Made by a program: the position numbers and the translations under genes. A DNA stretch of 12,907 nucleotides from Clostridiales bacterium (GTDB lineage Bacteria > Bacillota_A > Clostridia > Christensenellales > Aristaeellaceae), in assembly GCA_012514855.1 (NCBI GenBank), contig JAAYZL010000048.1, forward strand, positions 1 to 12,907. The letters are read 5' to 3'. Below, in pieces: positions 1-6,541 of this stretch; the stretch's first letter is position 1, and each line of letters starts with the position of its first letter. The notes beneath the pieces were generated by a model, which saw nothing but the letters and a program-made list of their open reading frames with translations, made no database searches and was not told the DNA's origin.

Positions 1-382
1 CGACCTGGGCAAGTGGGGCGCGGACGGCGAGTTCGGGCCGGCGACGGAGGCGGCGCTGAAGGCGTTCCAGACGGCGCAGAGGCTGCCCGTGGACGGCATA
101 TTCAGCGAGGACGATCTGCTGGCGCTGCGCGCGCTGGTGCCGGAAAACGGCGACCCGGAGGAGCCTGCGAAGCCGGAGGAGCCGGTTGGCGACGTGGTGA
201 TCGCGGGCGGGGACGCCTACATCCGCACGGGGCCCGGAACGGGCTACGCGAAGGCGGGCGTCGCGCACGAGGGCGAACGGTACGTTTTGGCCGCGACGGA
301 CGGCTGGGTGCCGGTCGCGATCGGCGGGGAGGTCCGCTGGATCAGCGAAAAATACGCGAAGGGGGTGAAGGCGGATGCGTGA
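1..382 (+). CDS. Cell-wall hydrolase/endolysin, C-terminal part (peptidoglycan-binding + SH3), 5' truncated
   Basis: The open frame runs in from the left edge (first full codon at 2), so the catalytic domain, if any, lies outside the window. The visible start is a peptidoglycan-binding type 1 domain, recognisable from the GADGEFGPATEAALKAFQ pattern and the following LPVDGIF. An acidic, proline-containing linker (EEPAKPEEP) leads to a bacterial SH3 domain with AYIRTGPGTGYAK and a final VRWISEKY. This wall-targeting pair is typical of endolysins and amidases. The overlapping downstream holin supports a lysis role. The class of the missing enzyme (amidase, muramidase or NlpC/P60) cannot be told. 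A GTG at 89 is internal to the binding domain and is not a credible start. It could also be a host autolysin rather than a phage enzyme. Confidence 0.85.
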   Translation, partial: DLGKWGADGEFGPATEAALKAFQTAQRLPVDGIFSEDDLLALRALVPENGDPEEPAKPEEPVGDVVIAGGDAYIRTGPGTGYAKAGVAHEGERYVLAATDGWVPVAIGGEVRWISEKYAKGVKADA

Positions 383-800
383 ATTCTGGGACAGGGTTTT
401 GAAGGCGCTCGCGGCGGCGGGCGGCGCGGTCGTGGGGCTGCTCGGCGGGTGGACGCCGCTTCTGACGGTCTTGTGCGCGTTCATGGCGCTCGACTACCTG
501 ACGGGGCTGGCGGCCGCCGCCCGCGGGAAGTCCGACAAGACGGAGACCGGCGGGTTGTCCAGCAAGGCGGGGTTCGACGGGCTTTTGCGCAAGGCGGTCA
601 TCATGCTGGTCGTCCTGATGGCGGCGCTGCTCGACCGCGCGCTCGGCACCGAGGCCAGCATGTTTTTGAGCGCGACCGCGTGCTATTACATCGCGAACGA
701 GGGGCTGTCGATGCTCGAAAACGCGCAGGCGCTCGGGGTGCCGATCCCGGAGGCGCTCAGGGGCGCGCTGGAAAATGTTCGCAGAAAAGGCGAAAAATAG
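375..800 (+). CDS. Phage holin family (toxin secretion/phage lysis type) membrane protein
   Basis: This is a 141-residue protein with three or four hydrophobic segments (about residues 13-28, 30-50, 72-92 and 95-115) and a basic C-terminus (RRKGEK). The DYLTGLAAA motif after the second segment and the later SSKAGFDGLLRKA stretch are hallmarks of the clostridial holin-4 family, which includes prophage holins and the TcdE-like toxin-release proteins. Such proteins form membrane lesions that let the partner hydrolase reach the wall. The start overlaps the hydrolase stop by 8 bp and is preceded by GGGGGTGA at about 361-367, so the two are translationally coupled. No other phage gene (tail, terminase, integrase) is in view, so this may be the end of a prophage or a domesticated lysis pair. 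Confidence 0.88.
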   Translation: MREFWDRVLKALAAAGGAVVGLLGGWTPLLTVLCAFMALDYLTGLAAAARGKSDKTETGGLSSKAGFDGLLRKAVIMLVVLMAALLDRALGTEASMFLSATACYYIANEGLSMLENAQALGVPIPEALRGALENVRRKGEK

Positions 801-870
801 GGCATAGGCGCGGCGCGTGCGCGGGAATACTGAACCATGCGGGATTGGGATTTTCCGCGGAGGGACGGAC

Positions 871-1377
871 ATGCTTGTTGCGCTGACGGCGGTGCTTGTG
901 GCGGCCTTTTACGCGGCGAACGTGCCGCTGAAGGTGGCGTTCTGCGCGCGCGTGGGCGGCGGCATGGGGGCGTCCCTGAGCGTGCGCGCGTTCGAGGGGC
1001 GATTCGCGCTGCGCGCGGCGAAAAGGCGGTTGAACGAGGGCAAGGGGCCGTCGAAGCCGAAGCCCGAGCGGCGCGCGCTGGGCACGATATGGCGGACGGT
1101 CCGAAGGCTGTTAAGGCACATCCGGCTGGAATACCTGAGCGTCTCGCTGGTTCTCGGCCTCGCCGACGCGGCGGGAACGGCGATCGCCGTCGGCTGCGTC
1201 AACGCGCTTTTGCAGGCGGCGCGCGCTTCGACCGGCGCGCGCGTGGTCTGCGAGGTGCGGCCGGACTTCCGCGACCCGCATTTCGAGGGCGAGGTCTCCG
1301 GAATTATATCGCTCACGGCAGGGCATATTATTCTCGCGGCATTGCTTGGTACAATTGAGAGTAGCGGGAGGAATTAG
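871..1377 (+). CDS. DUF2953 protein (YtfI-like), sporulation-associated
   Basis: This is a 168-residue protein with an N-terminal hydrophobic segment (about 1-20), a basic middle rich in Arg/Lys (RRLNEGKGPSKPKPERR), and the conserved C-terminal DUF2953 pattern: VRPDFRDPHFEGEVSG followed by a hydrophobic helix (ISLTAGHIILAALLG). I chose ATG 871 over an in-frame ATG at 817 because a GGAGGG lies just before it and the protein then begins directly with the membrane segment. In Bacillus and many Clostridia a DUF2953 gene lies directly upstream of ytfJ/gerW, exactly as here, where one nucleotide separates the genes. The biochemical function of the family is unknown. At 168 residues it seems somewhat short for the family. 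Confidence 0.82.
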   Translation: MLVALTAVLVAAFYAANVPLKVAFCARVGGGMGASLSVRAFEGRFALRAAKRRLNEGKGPSKPKPERRALGTIWRTVRRLLRHIRLEYLSVSLVLGLADAAGTAIAVGCVNALLQAARASTGARVVCEVRPDFRDPHFEGEVSGIISLTAGHIILAALLGTIESSGRN

Positions 1378-1378
1378 C

Positions 1379-1825
1379 ATGGACAAGCACCCGATTGAGA
1401 GCTTGATGACCACGACCATGGAGAACATACGCGACATGGTGGACGTAAATACCGTCGTGGGCGAGGCGATCGTCGCCCCGGACGGCACGACGGTGATCCC
1501 GATTTCGAGGGTCTGCTTCGGCTTCGTGGCCGGCGGCGGGGAGTACGACCGCCGCAGTCGAAGCGAGCAGCAGCAGGAACTGCCGTTTGCCGGCGGCACC
1601 GGCGCGGGCGTGACGATCCAGCCGATGGGGTTCATCGTGGCGAGCGGCGGACAGGTCAGGCTGCTCCCCGCGCAGCGCTACGAGCCGGTCGACCGGATCA
1701 TAGAGCTCGTCCCGCAGGTGATGTGCGAGATAAAGGACGCGCTCGCGGGCTGCGTGAAGAAGAACAAGGGCAAGGAGCAGCCGCAGGCGCAGCAGCCGCC
1801 GCCCGAGCAGCAGCAGGAACAATAG
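1379..1825 (+). CDS. gerW: GerW/YtfJ family sporulation protein
   Basis: This is a 148-residue protein that matches the spore YtfJ/GerW family along its core: HPIESLMTTTMENIRDMVD at the N-terminus, then VVGEAIVAPDGTTVIPISRV, a FGFVAGGGEY turn, and a GVTIQPMGFIV segment. In Bacillus the protein is made in the forespore and is linked to germination; its molecular activity is not established. ATG 1379 is used because GGGAGGAAT lies 5-6 bases upstream and the family begins with HPIE; a longer frame starting at 1346 lies inside the upstream gene. After the conserved core there is a basic stretch (KKNKGKEQ) and a Gln/Pro-rich tail of about 15 residues that looks like a lineage-specific disordered extension. 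It is coupled to the DUF2953 gene and followed directly by a terminator. Confidence 0.93.
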   Translation: MDKHPIESLMTTTMENIRDMVDVNTVVGEAIVAPDGTTVIPISRVCFGFVAGGGEYDRRSRSEQQQELPFAGGTGAGVTIQPMGFIVASGGQVRLLPAQRYEPVDRIIELVPQVMCEIKDALAGCVKKNKGKEQPQAQQPPPEQQQEQ

Positions 1826-1833
1826 CATATTGG

Positions 1834-1875
1834 AAAGAGGCCGTCCCCAGTTGAATTGCCGGGGACGGCCTCTTT
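1834..1875. terminator. Bidirectional rho-independent terminator
   Basis: A perfect 15-bp inverted repeat (AAAGAGGCCGTCCCC at 1834-1848 against 1861-1875) closes on a 12-base loop. The right arm runs into a TTTTT tract on the plus strand, and the left arm gives a shorter T-tract on the minus strand. It begins 8 bases after the gerW stop and ends 8 bases before the stop of the convergent foldase gene, so it can serve both transcripts. Confidence 0.93.
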
Positions 1876-1883
1876 TTGCATAC

Positions 1884-3191
1884 TTAGAAATTCTCGAGGT
1901 AGATTTTGAGGTTCAGCTCCTGCTTCCAGGCGTCCAGCTGCCCGGAGTAGGTCTTCTCGAGCTTGTCGTCCAGCGCGGTCGCCTCGATCTCGGCGCGGAG
2001 CTCCTCAAGCGGCACGGCGCCCGCGGGAATGTCGGCCATATAGTAGATCAGGTGTACGCCGTAGATGCCGCGAACCGGCTCGGAGATGCCGCCGATCCCG
2101 GGAATCGACATCGCGCCCGCGGTGAACGCCGGGTCCCACAGCGCCGAATTCGCGGCGACCGGGTAGCCGCTGTCGGTCAGGCCGGGGTCCTCGTTGAGCT
2201 CCGCGATCAGGGCGTTGATGTCCTCGCCGTCGTTGAAGCGCGCCTTCGCGGCCTCGACCTCGGGCATCAGCTCCTGGTACAGCGCGTCGAGCTGCCCTTC
2301 GATCGCGGCGATGTCCGCGTCGATCGCGGCGTCCTCGCGCTTTTCCGCGCCCTCCTCGGGCTCGGCGGTCTTCTCGGTCTCGAACGCGCTCTTCTTTTCG
2401 ACCAGGTCCCCGTAGCGCGCGGTCTGATCCTCGTCAAACTTGAACAGTATGTGCTTGACGGCGCGGTAGCCCTCGGGGTTCCACGCGATCAATGTGCCGT
2501 CCATGCGCGCGTTCTCGTAGGCGGAGGGGTTCGCCTTGTAGCTCTCCTCGCCGCCCTTGACGAGCTCGTCGTAGGAAGCCTGAATGTCCTCCTCGGTCAC
2601 GGCGACGTCGCCCGTCACGTGCTTGTAGACCTCTTCGCGCAGGTACGACTTGATGTGCGAGTCGAGCAGTGCGTCGTAGCCGTAGCCCATGCCGTTCAGG
2701 TACTCGGCGGCCTTGGCGAGCCCCTCGGCCTCGACCGGGTAGTTCTGCTTGAAATACTGGTCGTAGTACATCCTGACCGTGCCTTCGTAGGCTTCCGACG
2801 CCTCGGTCTCAAACTGCGCGCGCGCCTCGTCGGTGACGGCGATGCCGAGCCTGTCCGCCATGAACAGCACGACCTTCTCGTCCACCATGTCGGTCACGAC
2901 CTGCTGCCGGACGAGGTCCTCCATGCCCGAGTCCTTCAGCGAGAAGCCGTACTGCGCGTACATCTGCTCATAGGCGGCGTACTGCTGCTGCGCGTCCTCC
3001 GCCCTGACCTCGCCGCCGTCGAACTCGGCGACCAATTCCTTGCGCTGGTACTCCCTGACCTGCGCGGTCAGCTCGGCGACCTGTTGCTCGAGCTCCGCGA
3101 TGCGCTGGTCCTTCGGGTCCTCGGCCATCGCCATGCCGGATACGGCGATCATAGCGCACAGAAGCGCTACGAGAAACCTCTTCAAATTCAT
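1884..3191 (-). CDS. Secreted parvulin-type peptidylprolyl isomerase/foldase (PrsA/SurA-like)
   Basis: This is a 435-residue exported protein. Residues 1-23 form a signal peptide (MNLKRF, hydrophobic core, AMA before E24). The cysteine at 12 has no proper lipobox, so it should be released or retained by other means rather than lipidated as Bacillus PrsA is. A short heptad-rich coiled coil follows (IAELEQQVAELTAQV, about 31-46), then a SurA-N-like helical chaperone region to about residue 235. The parvulin domain starts near VKHILFKFDED (His247). It is split by a highly charged insertion of roughly 50 residues, then resumes at FNDGEDINALIAELNEDPG and continues through GGISEPVRGIYGVHLIYYM. Such proteins help secreted proteins fold outside the membrane. 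ATG 3191 is chosen for its AGGAGGG 6 bases upstream and because the signal peptide begins there. The gene is monocistronic. Confidence 0.88.
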   Translation of the reverse strand: MNLKRFLVALLCAMIAVSGMAMAEDPKDQRIAELEQQVAELTAQVREYQRKELVAEFDGGEVRAEDAQQQYAAYEQMYAQYGFSLKDSGMEDLVRQQVVTDMVDEKVVLFMADRLGIAVTDEARAQFETEASEAYEGTVRMYYDQYFKQNYPVEAEGLAKAAEYLNGMGYGYDALLDSHIKSYLREEVYKHVTGDVAVTEEDIQASYDELVKGGEESYKANPSAYENARMDGTLIAWNPEGYRAVKHILFKFDEDQTARYGDLVEKKSAFETEKTAEPEEGAEKREDAAIDADIAAIEGQLDALYQELMPEVEAAKARFNDGEDINALIAELNEDPGLTDSGYPVAANSALWDPAFTAGAMSIPGIGGISEPVRGIYGVHLIYYMADIPAGAVPLEELRAEIEATALDDKLEKTYSGQLDAWKQELNLKIYLENF

Positions 3192-3225
3192 GCGGTTCCC
3201 TCCTGTTTTGATTGACCTGAAGCCG

Positions 3226-3254
3226 ATTATAGCACAAACGCGCGCGGCGCTCAA
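3226..3254 (-). promoter_or_regulatory. Sigma-A-like promoter for the foldase gene
   Basis: On the minus strand the sequence reads TTGAGC (3249-3254), 17 bases, TATAAT (3226-3231). The -10 box is a perfect match and the -35 matches the first four bases. It lies about 35 bases upstream of the ATG at 3191, giving a leader of roughly 30 nt that contains the AGGAGGG ribosome binding site. Confidence 0.7.
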
Positions 3255-3278
3255 TGATTTTGGCAGGGATTACAGCAA

Positions 3279-3297
3279 TGTTCACGGATTGTTCACG
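3279..3297 (+). repeat. Tandem direct repeat TGTTCACG, possible operator
   Basis: TGTTCACG occurs at 3279-3286 and again at 3290-3297, an 11-base period that places both copies on about the same face of the helix. The pair lies between the divergent promoters, about 25 bases upstream of the minus-strand -35 box and about 63 bases upstream of the plus-strand -35 box. No regulator is recognised. The remainder of 3192-3430 holds only the two promoters and leaders. Confidence 0.3.
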
Positions 3298-3359
3298 TTT
3301 CCTTGGCTTCACCGTCGGGGCGCCACGCAAAAACCACACACTTGCTCAAAAGCGCGGGT

Positions 3360-3387
3360 TTGACATGCGCGCAAATTGGTGTATAAT
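3360..3387 (+). promoter_or_regulatory. Consensus sigma-A promoter for the DUF1385-to-CotH gene run
   Basis: TTGACA (3360-3365), a 16-base spacer and TATAAT (3382-3387) match both consensus hexamers perfectly. Transcription should begin near 3394, giving a leader of about 37 nt. The AAAGGA at 3415-3420 is the ribosome binding site for the ATG at 3431. The match to consensus suggests strong vegetative expression rather than purely sporulation-specific control. Confidence 0.88.
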
Positions 3388-3430
3388 GATTTCGGACAGA
3401 ATCGCTTTTGTGTGAAAGGATACACCACTG

Positions 3431-4423
3431 ATGGCGAAGGGAAAGTGCAAGTACACGAACATCGGGGGCCAGGCGCTGATCGAGGGCGTGATGATGCGCG
3501 GCACGAAGAAGACCGCGATGGCCGTCCGGGACACCCGCGGGGATATACGGATCGAGATGTACCCGACGCACACGAAGGAGCGCGCGAAGGCGGCGAAATG
3601 GCCGTTCATCCGCGGCATCTTCGGACTGGTCGACTCCCTGAAGCTCGGCTACAGGTGCCTGTCGCGCTCGGCGGAGCTCTCCGGCATCGCCGAGGAGGAA
3701 GAGGCGAAGAAGAAAAAGAAGGAGCCGTCGGCCTTTTCCAAAAAATTGGAGAAGCTGCTGGAGAAGTTCATGATGCCCCTCGCGGGCGCCTTCGCGGTGG
3801 TCGTGGGCGTCGGGCTCTTCATGCTGCTTCCGGTGCAGCTGTTCAACTGGCTCGCGCTCGCGATTCCGGCGATCGCGGGTAGCCATCTGCTCAGGAGCGT
3901 GTTCGAGGGGCTCGTCCGCATACTGATCTTCGTCGGCTACGTCGCGGCGACGGCGCTGCTCAAGGACATCCGCCGCACCTACCAGTACCACGGCGCGGAG
4001 CACAAGTCGATCTTCTGCTATGAGAAGGGCCTGCCGCTGACCGTCGAGAACGTCAGAAAGCAGAGCCGGTTCCACCCGCGCTGCGGAACGTCGTTCCTGG
4101 TCCTGATGCTGATCGTCGGAATCGCGGTGTCGTTCTTCATCCGCGCGGAGAACACCCTGCTCCGGACGGCGTTGAAGCTCCTCACCGTGCCGGTTCTGAT
4201 CGGCATAGGATACGAATTGATACAGTTCGCGGGAAGGCGCGACAACTGGCTGACGCGCGCGATCTCCGCGCCGGGCGTCCTGATCCAGCGCATCACGACG
4301 AAGGAGCCGGACGACTCGATGATCGAATGCGCGATCGAGGCGATGGTGCGCGTGCTCCCGGACGCCCCGGACTATCCGGAGAAGGAGACGCTTTCGGGCC
4401 ATGTGGCCCCGGAGGCAAAATAA
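3431..4423 (+). CDS. DUF1385 (YqhQ-like, COG3872) membrane protein, predicted metal-dependent enzyme
   Basis: This is a 330-residue protein of the DUF1385 family. The conserved signatures are present: GGQALIEGVMMRG (12-24), YHGAEHK (186-192) with the following CYEKG, and HPRCGTSF (215-222). Their clustered His, Glu and Cys residues are the reason the family is predicted to bind metal, but no reaction has been proven. Between them lie hydrophobic segments around FAVVVGVGLFMLLPVQLF and LVRILIFVGYVAATALL, and a further one after HPRCGTSF, so it is a polytopic membrane protein. A Lys-rich loop (EEEEAKKKKKEPS) precedes the first segment. In many Clostridia and Bacilli the family sits near prmC/prfA; here it is instead followed, after 16 bases, by an LTA synthase-type gene. 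It is the first gene behind the consensus promoter. Confidence 0.9.
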   Translation: MAKGKCKYTNIGGQALIEGVMMRGTKKTAMAVRDTRGDIRIEMYPTHTKERAKAAKWPFIRGIFGLVDSLKLGYRCLSRSAELSGIAEEEEAKKKKKEPSAFSKKLEKLLEKFMMPLAGAFAVVVGVGLFMLLPVQLFNWLALAIPAIAGSHLLRSVFEGLVRILIFVGYVAATALLKDIRRTYQYHGAEHKSIFCYEKGLPLTVENVRKQSRFHPRCGTSFLVLMLIVGIAVSFFIRAENTLLRTALKLLTVPVLIGIGYELIQFAGRRDNWLTRAISAPGVLIQRITTKEPDDSMIECAIEAMVRVLPDAPDYPEKETLSGHVAPEAK

Positions 4424-4439
4424 CCCGGAGGGAAGCGGA

Positions 4440-6467
4440 ATGAACGGCACTCGGAAAAAAGCCCTCCGGCAGATCGTCAGCGAAACCTGGGTCATGCTGC
4501 TTCTGTCGGTCGCGCTGGTTTTGTTTGTGGAGTTCTTCAACCACCGGACGCTCGCAAAGCTCCTCCAGTTTTTGCAGGAACATCCGTGGATGTTCCTGTT
4601 CAACGTGCAGATCATGTTCAGCACGTTTTTGTTCGCCGAGATCTGGGCGCGCCGGGGCGGCGTGCGGCTGATCGTGCTGTTGATGTGGGTGGCGCTGGGG
4701 ATCGCGAACTACATGGTCGCCAGCTACCGCGTGCTCCCGTTCACGTCGCGCGACTTTTTCCTGATCCACGACGGGCTGAAGATGATCACCGTCTACTTCT
4801 CGCTGCCCGAGATCATCTTCATGTTCGGCGGCATCGCCCTCCTCGTCGCGGCGATCGTGATTTTGCTCCTGAAGTGGAGAAAGCGCCAGCGCTTCAACCG
4901 GCTCGCGGCGCTGACGGCGTTTCTGCTGGCGACGGCGGCGACGCTGATCGTCGGCAAGGTGCTGATCGAGACCCGCTTTGTCGACTGGGACAGGACGAGC
5001 CTCGTCGCGGCGTTCCGGAACTACGGCTTCCCGTACAGCTTCACCTACACGTTCGCGGACATGGGGATTCCGAAGCCCAGCGAATACTCCGAAAAGCTCG
5101 TCGAGGAGATCGCGGTCGACATCGCGGACCCGGACGAGCCGCTGATCGTCGAGCCCGAGGCGACGCTGCCGCCGAAGACGCGGTTCGAGGCGCAGACGCC
5201 GAACATCGTCTACCTGCAGCTCGAGTCGTTCTTCAACGTGCACAGCATATTGGACGCGAAGTTCTCCGAGGACCCGATCCCGGTGTTTTCGGACCTGATG
5301 AAGAACTGGCCGTCCGGACAATTGAAGGTGCCCTCGGTCGGCGGCGGAACCGCGAACACCGAGTTCGAGGTGCTCTCCGGCATGAACCTCGACTACTTCG
5401 GCGCGGGCGAGTACCCGTACATCACGGTTTTGCAGGACACGACCTGCGAGACGATCTGCTTCAACCTGAAGCCGCTCGGCTACACCGCGACCGCCATCCA
5501 CAACTACATGGGCACGTTCTACGGCCGGAACACCGTCTATTCGCAGCTGGGCTTCGACCGGTTCGTGTCGCAGGAATACATGAACAACTTAAGCTACAAC
5601 CAGCTCCAGTGGGCGAAGGACCGCTCGCTGACCGGCGAGGTCCTGAAGGCCCTGGAAGTGACCGAGGGCCGCGACTTCGTGTTCGCCGTCACCGTGCAGT
5701 CGCACGGCAAATACCCGTCGACGCCCATCGAGGGGCTGGACAGGATCGACGTGCTTCAATGCGGCGACCCGGTCGACCCGACGGTTCTGAAGAACTACGT
5801 CAACGAGCTGAGCGAGGTCGACCGCTTCATCGGCGAACTGATCGGGGCGCTCGACGCGCTCGACGAGCCGACGGTGCTCGTGCTCTACGGCGACCACCTG
5901 CCGGCGCTCGGCCTCGAGGACAGCCAGCTCGCCTGCGGCGACATGTACCAGACGACCTACGCCATCTGGAACAACTTCGGCATGGACTTCGAGGCGCCGG
6001 ACCTGCAGGCGTTCCAGCTGACGGCGAACGTGTTGAAGCAGATCGGCGTCGAAAACGGCGCGCTGATACACTTCCACCAGCACTACGACGCCGACGCCGA
6101 GGACGACGACTACCTCGCGTTTCTCCGGGTTCTCGAGTACGACATGCTCTACGGCGAGCTCGCGATCTACGAGGGCGTGAACCCGTACCAGCCTACGGAG
6201 CTTCAGATGGGCTCGGTGCCGATCGTACTGTCGAGCGCCGGATACGATTCGGTGGCCGGGACGTTCAGCGCGCGCGGCGAGAACTTCACGCCGTTCAGCG
6301 ACATCGTCGTCAACGGCCAGCGCCAGTACGCGCTGTTCGTCGACGAGACGCACCTGATCGCGAAGGTCGGGCCGCCGCCGGAGGGCGCGGAGGTCCACGT
6401 CGGCCAGTTCGCGCAGGGGGGCGAGGAGCTGAGCCGCACAAATCCGGTAAAATTGGAGGAAAATTGA
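4440..6467 (+). CDS. LTA synthase family membrane phosphotransferase (sulfatase fold)
   Basis: This is a 675-residue LtaS/MdoB-type enzyme. Five N-terminal membrane helices lie at about 15-33, 50-66, 76-93, 127-146 and 155-175. An extracellular sulfatase-fold domain begins near PNIVYLQLESFF. The key residues are visible: Glu262 (metal), Thr304 in GGTANTEFEVLSG (aligned with the catalytic Thr of LtaS), HGKYPS, and Asp485-His486 in YGDHLPALG. The family transfers phosphoglycerol, or related phospho-head groups, from membrane lipid to a glycan or lipid acceptor outside the cell. After the catalytic domain there is an extra C-terminal region of about 90 residues with an IPT/TIG-like look (FSARGENFTPFSDIVVNGQ). 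ATG 4440 is chosen for the CGGAGGGAA upstream; the frame is open back to 4401, which would overlap the preceding gene. The true substrate is unknown. Confidence 0.92.
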   Translation: MNGTRKKALRQIVSETWVMLLLSVALVLFVEFFNHRTLAKLLQFLQEHPWMFLFNVQIMFSTFLFAEIWARRGGVRLIVLLMWVALGIANYMVASYRVLPFTSRDFFLIHDGLKMITVYFSLPEIIFMFGGIALLVAAIVILLLKWRKRQRFNRLAALTAFLLATAATLIVGKVLIETRFVDWDRTSLVAAFRNYGFPYSFTYTFADMGIPKPSEYSEKLVEEIAVDIADPDEPLIVEPEATLPPKTRFEAQTPNIVYLQLESFFNVHSILDAKFSEDPIPVFSDLMKNWPSGQLKVPSVGGGTANTEFEVLSGMNLDYFGAGEYPYITVLQDTTCETICFNLKPLGYTATAIHNYMGTFYGRNTVYSQLGFDRFVSQEYMNNLSYNQLQWAKDRSLTGEVLKALEVTEGRDFVFAVTVQSHGKYPSTPIEGLDRIDVLQCGDPVDPTVLKNYVNELSEVDRFIGELIGALDALDEPTVLVLYGDHLPALGLEDSQLACGDMYQTTYAIWNNFGMDFEAPDLQAFQLTANVLKQIGVENGALIHFHQHYDADAEDDDYLAFLRVLEYDMLYGELAIYEGVNPYQPTELQMGSVPIVLSSAGYDSVAGTFSARGENFTPFSDIVVNGQRQYALFVDETHLIAKVGPPPEGAEVHVGQFAQGGEELSRTNPVKLEEN

Positions 6468-6477
6468 CGCCGCACTC

Positions 6478-6506
6478 TTGGTTTTTCCGCCGTTTTCGTG
6501 TATGAT
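6478..6506 (+). promoter_or_regulatory. Possible internal promoter upstream of the first CotH gene
   Basis: TTGGTT (6478-6483), 17 bases and TATGAT (6501-6506) form a moderate sigma-A-like match in the 74-base gap after the LTA synthase-like gene. This is the largest gap in the gene run. No hairpin terminator is seen in it, so read-through from upstream is also expected. Confidence 0.4.
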
Positions 6507-6528
6507 GGCCACATGCGCGCATGTGTTC

Positions 6529-6536
6529 GGGGGGTG
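6529..6536 (+). promoter_or_regulatory. Ribosome binding site that selects the GTG start at 6542
   Basis: GGGGGGTG/A just upstream, spaced about 6 bases, is a good anti-Shine-Dalgarno match for GTG 6542. The alternative in-frame ATG at 6521 would lie upstream of this site, with no comparable site of its own. Confidence 0.7.
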
Positions 6537-6541
6537 AAGAA

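Noticed and set aside
801..870. A phage attachment site or terminator between the holin and the DUF2953 gene.
   Set aside because: No stable hairpin with a T-tract, no tRNA end and no repeat of this segment elsewhere in the window could be found; the other prophage end, if any, is outside the window.
1323..1357. A forespore sigma-factor promoter for gerW: GCATA (1323-1327) and GGTACAATTG (1348-1357), resembling sigma-F elements.
   Set aside because: The spacing (20 bases) is too long and the -10 has a mismatch. gerW is only one base from the upstream gene and is readily explained by co-transcription.
1830..3215. A 461-codon plus-strand frame opposite the foldase gene.
   Set aside because: It is an antisense shadow with low-complexity Val/Leu/Gly/Asp content that starts within the terminator, and it has no family resemblance.
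4401..4439. A longer N-terminus for the LTA synthase-like protein starting at ATG 4401.
   Set aside because: It would overlap the DUF1385 gene by 23 bases and add residues (PRRQNNPEGSG) encoded by the ribosome binding region itself; ATG 4440 has a well-placed GGAGG.
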